This document shows, in pieces, positions 63,300 through 64,000 of a stretch of 64,000 bases of DNA. Source of the DNA: Ectocarpus siliculosus (Eukaryota > Sar > Phaeophyceae > Ectocarpales > Ectocarpaceae); assembly GCA_000310025.1 (NCBI GenBank), contig FN649750.1, positions 3,330,495 through 3,394,494 on the forward strand, written 5' to 3'. The translations under genes and the position numbers were made by a program. The notes beneath the pieces are model-generated. The model saw nothing but the letters and a program-made list of their open reading frames with translations, had not been told where the DNA came from and ran no database searches. Every line of letters starts with the position of its first letter. Positions within the stretch are counted from its first letter, which is position 1.

Positions 63300-64000
63300 A
63301 GACGAAACTAGGGACGCCCGCCCCAAGAACAAACGTCGACATGGGAAATACATTTGATGTGAACCACATGAGGGTACTAGTCTTGTGATCTACCGAGGTG
63401 TTTAAACTACTGCTGAAAATCTTCAAACGCCGGCGCCAACCTTAGGGATCATCGGATAGAGGGGGGGGAGGGGATTTTGGAGAATATTGTTCGCGTCACA
63501 CACACGAAAAATGAAGCGACTCAAATATGCCCAAAATATATGCAGATGTGCGCATGGAAGCCGCTTATTCCCCAGGGGGGACAGCTATCTCTCAATTTTT
63601 GCCTAATATAAGCTGTCTAGTCATGTCACATGCGCGGCTTCTCCGCCACGCCACACAACCGCCCAAAAAACAAACGCGCAAGCGCCAAAACAGACACACC
63701 GCAAACACACACCTGGTGCTCCTGCGCCTGCTGCTGGCGCTCCCGTCGGCTCCTCCTGCCCCAGCTGCTACTGTTACAGCTCTGACGATCTCACACGCCT
63801 GTTCAGTTACGTGAGGGGGGGGGGTCAAATTTTTTTACATTCTGGATACCCTAGGCCGATCGGGGGTGGTGTATCGTAAAAAATACAGATTTGGAAGAGG
63901 GGGGTGGTGCTTCTGCCGCTGAAGGGTGGTACTGCTTCTGCGCCATCGGGGCGACGCGCCCTGCTGTGACACGAGGCGCGAGTGCGAAACGTGGGGTGGG
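63300..64000. other. No gene recognised
   Basis: Contains several G-runs (GGGGGGGAGGGG at about 63463 and GGGGGGGGG at about 63817) and CA-rich, microsatellite-like stretches at 63660-63720. Open frames lack motifs. Confidence 0.35.

Overview
The window is nuclear DNA from an intron-rich eukaryote, most likely a brown alga (Ectocarpus-like stramenopile). This is inferred from very short phase-consistent exons with GT-AG introns of 100-1000 nt, roughly half GC, oomycete/brown-algal-type Ty3/gypsy polyproteins, and a repeat-rich surface protein with a multi-pass C-terminus of the kind I associate with stramenopiles. No bacterial operons, rRNA, tRNA or CRISPR arrays were recognised.

Layout. (1) 1.2-13.5 kb (+): a 29-exon gene for a dynactin p150-like (DCTN1) protein, reconstructed by hand into about 1450 codons with no broken frame. 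A 439-bp inverted-repeat (MITE-like) element sits in intron 2. (2) 13.8-18.7 kb (-): a 6-exon DNAJC9-type J-protein (289 aa), tail-to-tail with dynactin. Its 2.3-kb intron holds a decayed retroelement relic on the opposite strand. (3) 19.6-20.5 kb: diverged direct repeats. (4) 21.3-25.5 kb (+): a possible COX20-like small membrane protein, then the catalytic tRNA adenosine deaminase subunit (ADAT2/TAD2).

(5) 27.4-43.7 kb: a graveyard of nested retroelements. It contains gag fragments, a dead LINE reverse transcriptase, a retropepsin fragment, two dead minus-strand Ty3/gypsy pol regions (one with a chromodomain-like end), several LTR/leader modules, and two gag-to-chromodomain deletion derivatives.

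(6) 44.2-51.0 kb (+): the most unusual locus. A multi-exon gene with mostly phase-0 junctions appears to encode, in order, an OTU-like cysteine protease, acidic stretches, one membrane segment, a four-CxxC zinc cluster, a nuclear-localisation-like basic patch and a tyrosine-recombinase C-terminus. It is interrupted by a few single-base frameshifts. A 13-bp minisatellite fills one of its introns, a related palindrome lies just to its left, and a 355-bp tandem array lies just to its right. It may be an undescribed recombinase-bearing mobile element.

(7) 51.1-55.0 kb: several tandem repeat families and one small membrane-protein ORF. (8) 55.5-60.3 kb (-): a large secreted/membrane protein with beta-helix-like repeats and a multi-pass C-terminal domain, interrupted by one frameshift. 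(9) 62.6-63.3 kb (+): a coiled-coil ORF with one frameshift. The three housekeeping genes work in unrelated processes (dynein transport, histone chaperoning, tRNA wobble modification), and nothing suggests functional linkage between them.
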